This document shows positions 5,774 through 6,797 of a DNA stretch of 6,797 nt, one piece after another (the first letter of the stretch is position 1; each line of letters starts with the position of its first letter). The translations under genes and the position numbers were made by a program. The stretch is from Tatlockia sp. (GTDB lineage Bacteria; Cyanobacteriota; Cyanobacteriia; Cyanobacteriales; Chroococcidiopsidaceae), in contig JACCVJ010000290.1 of assembly GCA_013698215.1 (NCBI GenBank), positions 1 through 6,797 on the forward strand, in the 5' to 3' direction. The notes beneath the pieces are model-generated. The model had not been told where the DNA came from and ran no database searches. It worked only from the letters and a program-made list of their open reading frames with translations.

Positions 5774-6003
5774 GAGCTTAGGGCGACAAATATGTAGATA
5801 TATTAATAAACCTAACCTCCTCTTGCCCGGAAACACAAGTAGCCTACCCTGGAACTTATTTTTAGAGCGTTACCCAGTAGCGGAGGCGAGAATTTATTAG
5901 CTTCTTATTAAAATAGTTAATAATACTGATGCCTAAATGACCTACTTATGGTAAGCTGCTTGTGTATTTTGCAAACAGGTACCGAAAGCCCTAAACAAAT
6001 AGT

Positions 6004-6020
6004 CCAGCTTAGGAAGTTGG
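6004..6020 (+). other. Short imperfect hairpin upstream of a promoter candidate
   Basis: CCAGCTT (6004-6010) and AAGTTGG (6014-6020) pair over seven positions, one as G-U, with a 3-base loop AGG. Its right arm overlaps the proposed -35 box. It could be a regulator site or the end of a small RNA, or mere chance. Confidence 0.2.
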
Positions 6021-6043
6021 GGCTAAGTGTTGTAGTTTATAAT
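6017..6043 (+). promoter_or_regulatory. Candidate promoter for the small membrane protein gene
   Basis: TATAAT at 6038-6043 is a perfect -10 box, 48 bases before the ATG at 6092. The best -35 is TTGGGG (6017-6022), with a 15-base spacer and 3 of 6 matches, so activation by a regulator would be plausible. Confidence 0.38.
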
Positions 6044-6091
6044 CTGAAGAAAGAATAAAGATTAGTATTCCCCAATTAGCGACTATTAAAT

Positions 6092-6466
6092 ATGAATGCC
6101 CTTCCTAAACCTAGACAGTCACTAGAAACTGTAGCGCCTCTAGCACCAAAAAGAAAAACCCGCCAACGCCGCCGTTTGCATCCTTACCAAGGAATAGCGC
6201 TGGAAAATACAGCTAAGTTAGTTGTCAATATGGTATTAGTTGCAGGAGCAGTGTCAGCTTTAGTAAAATTGTTGCCTTACAATATTTCTCAACAGGCGAA
6301 ATTACAAGAAATCTCTACAGAAGTGAAGCAGACAGAAAGTCGTGTAGCCGACTTGCAAACAGATTTTAAACGCTCCTTCGCTCCAGAGCAGGCTAAAACA
6401 ATTATGGCAGAGCAAAGCAGTCGCGTAGATCCAAGACAACGCCCAGTATTTATTGTGAAAAAATAA
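6092..6466 (+). CDS. Small single-pass membrane protein with coiled coil, hypothetical
   Basis: The protein has 124 residues. A proline- and arginine-rich N-terminus with the basic cluster KRKTRQRRR (20-28) is followed by a membrane helix at about 41-62 (AKLVVNMVLVAGAVSALVKL), a short PYNISQQ linker and a coiled coil at about 68-95 (LQEISTEVKQTESRVADLQ). A conserved-looking tail reads SSRVDPRQRPVF (109-120). By the positive-inside rule the N-terminus is cytoplasmic and the coiled coil is on the far side of the membrane. This short N-in, helix, coiled-coil plan resembles FtsL/FtsB division proteins, but I see no decisive motif and do not claim it. I recall similar unnamed proteins in other cyanobacteria. 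No Shine-Dalgarno precedes the ATG, while a TATAAT box lies 48 bases upstream. It stands alone on its strand, convergent with the TPR-like gene at the right edge. Confidence 0.75.
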   Translation: MNALPKPRQSLETVAPLAPKRKTRQRRRLHPYQGIALENTAKLVVNMVLVAGAVSALVKLLPYNISQQAKLQEISTEVKQTESRVADLQTDFKRSFAPEQAKTIMAEQSSRVDPRQRPVFIVKK

Positions 6467-6507
6467 GGATAATTTTAGAAGCTATGGTTAGTAACTTGTA
6501 GTTCAAT

Positions 6508-6548
6508 AGAGATCCCCCTAACCTCTCTTTTTAAGGTGGGGAATCTCT
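6508..6548. repeat. Dispersed cyanobacterial-type palindromic repeat, possible terminator
   Basis: AGAGAT (6508-6513) pairs with ATCTCT (6543-6548), CCCC (6515-6518) with GGGG (6538-6541), and ACCT (6521-6524) with AGGT (6534-6537). There is one C-A mismatch, a 2-base TA bulge and a 9-base T-rich loop. The GATCCCCCTAACC core resembles a short interspersed repeat common in intergenic regions of many cyanobacteria (usually CCCCCTAACCCCCCTT). It lies between two convergent genes and may terminate both. Confidence 0.5.
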
Positions 6549-6615
6549 CCCAAGCTACGGTTTTTAAGCCTGAGTGCAACTACTAGATATGATCAAAAGA
6601 CTTTTAACTCGTCTT

Positions 6616-6797
6616 CTAAAAACTAAGCAACTGTTGCAACCAAGTTTCAACTTGCGATCGCAAACGATAGTTAGCAAGCTCCCCCGTTGAATCTTGGCTA
6701 AGAGGGAGGTAGGCTAAAGCCCGACGATAATCGGAAATCGCCAAATTCCAATCACCCCATAGGTGGTAAGTCCGTCCTTGTTCTGCGTAGATATTAC
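6616..6797 (-). CDS. C-terminal fragment of a TPR-like protein, 5' end outside window
   Basis: On the minus strand an open frame runs from the window edge to a TAG at 6616-6618 and gives 59 residues plus a split codon. It starts NIYAEQGRTYHLWGDW and continues as LAISDYRRALAYLPL, a good match to a tetratricopeptide unit (aromatic residues, small residues and the ISDYRRAL helix at the usual spacing). The tail LRSQVETWLQQLLSF is amphipathic and typical of the C-terminal capping helix after TPRs. The frame contains a HIP1 octamer (6654-6661) that is read through without a stop. The rest of the protein lies beyond the right edge, so other domains are unknown. Coding by chance over 60 codons cannot be fully excluded, but the TPR-like pattern makes it unlikely. 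Confidence 0.65.
   Translation of the reverse strand, partial: NIYAEQGRTYHLWGDWNLAISDYRRALAYLPLSQDSTGELANYRLRSQVETWLQQLLSF
6654..6661. repeat. HIP1 octamer GCGATCGC
   Basis: A third exact HIP1 palindrome, inside the partial TPR-like frame on the minus strand. Confidence 0.85.

Larger units (their letters stand above)
5774..6091. other. Divergent intergenic region, 318 bases
   Basis: This gap separates the starts of the DUF2854 gene (-) and the small membrane protein gene (+). It has a promoter candidate (6017-6043) and a small imperfect hairpin (6004-6020). A minus-strand AGGAGG at 5817-5822 lies about 43 bases before the DUF2854 ATG with no start codon at a fitting distance. I see no tRNA, known small RNA, or open frame of note. 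Confidence 0.6.

Noticed and set aside
5817..5822. Perfect minus-strand AGGAGG suggestive of a leader peptide
   Set aside because: No ATG, GTG or TTG follows at 5-12 bases, so no leader gene can be supported.
5774..5836. GTG-started N-terminal extension of the DUF2854 protein
   Set aside because: The 21 extra residues do not look like the family N-terminus, while MLRQTSLG at 5773 does.
5940..6030. Possible tRNA or small structured RNA in the divergent gap
   Set aside because: No acceptor stem, no T-loop GTTCRA and no cloverleaf pairing; only one weak 7-bp hairpin can be drawn.
1..6797. CRISPR array, toxin-antitoxin, restriction or other defence system, or mobile element
   Set aside because: No regularly spaced direct repeats, no transposase or integrase frame, no nuclease or antitoxin motif, and all recognised genes are cyanobacterial housekeeping or photosynthesis types.

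Overview
The window is chromosomal DNA from a cyanobacterium. Three complete HIP1 octamers (GCGATCGC) are present, along with a phycobilisome-superfamily protein, a CRR7-family protein (NDH-1 assembly), a DUF2854 protein, and a 2Fe-2S / TPR / Ser-Thr kinase gene order. That gene order matches, from memory, the 3' part of the Synechocystis slr0144-slr0152 'Pap' (photosystem II assembly proficiency) operon. Base composition is AT-rich overall. I do not assign a genus.

Bases 1-3745 carry five genes on the + strand with gaps of 23 to 89 bases. They are a [2Fe-2S] ferredoxin cut by the window's left edge, a phycobilisome-fold protein that keeps the chromophore cysteine context, a membrane-anchored coiled-coil/TPR protein (Slr0151-like), a compact Ser/Thr kinase (SpkG/Slr0152-like), and an unrecognised 251-residue protein. 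The first four look like one functional set: a redox protein, a possible bilin protein, a TPR scaffold and a kinase. In Synechocystis the corresponding operon is linked to PSII assembly and repair. No sixth partner is visible, and the upstream operon members lie outside the window.

Bases 3758-6797 alternate in orientation: a lipid kinase of the YegS/DgkB class (-), a CRR7 homologue (+), a DUF2854 membrane protein (-), a small membrane/coiled-coil protein (+), and the C-terminal tail of a TPR-like protein (-) that runs off the right edge. The last two intact + genes and the minus genes form convergent pairs. All three convergent junctions (3743-3767, 5171-5193, 6508-6548) hold an inverted repeat that could serve as a shared two-way terminator. 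The last of these resembles a dispersed cyanobacterial CCCCCTAACC-type repeat. The two divergent gaps (4745-4922, 5774-6091) hold candidate promoters.

I see no CRISPR array, transposase, tRNA, rRNA or phage gene. The strongest lead is the conserved bilin-binding motif in a non-antenna phycobilisome-fold protein sitting between a ferredoxin and a kinase module. The second lead is the unrecognised gene directly after the kinase.
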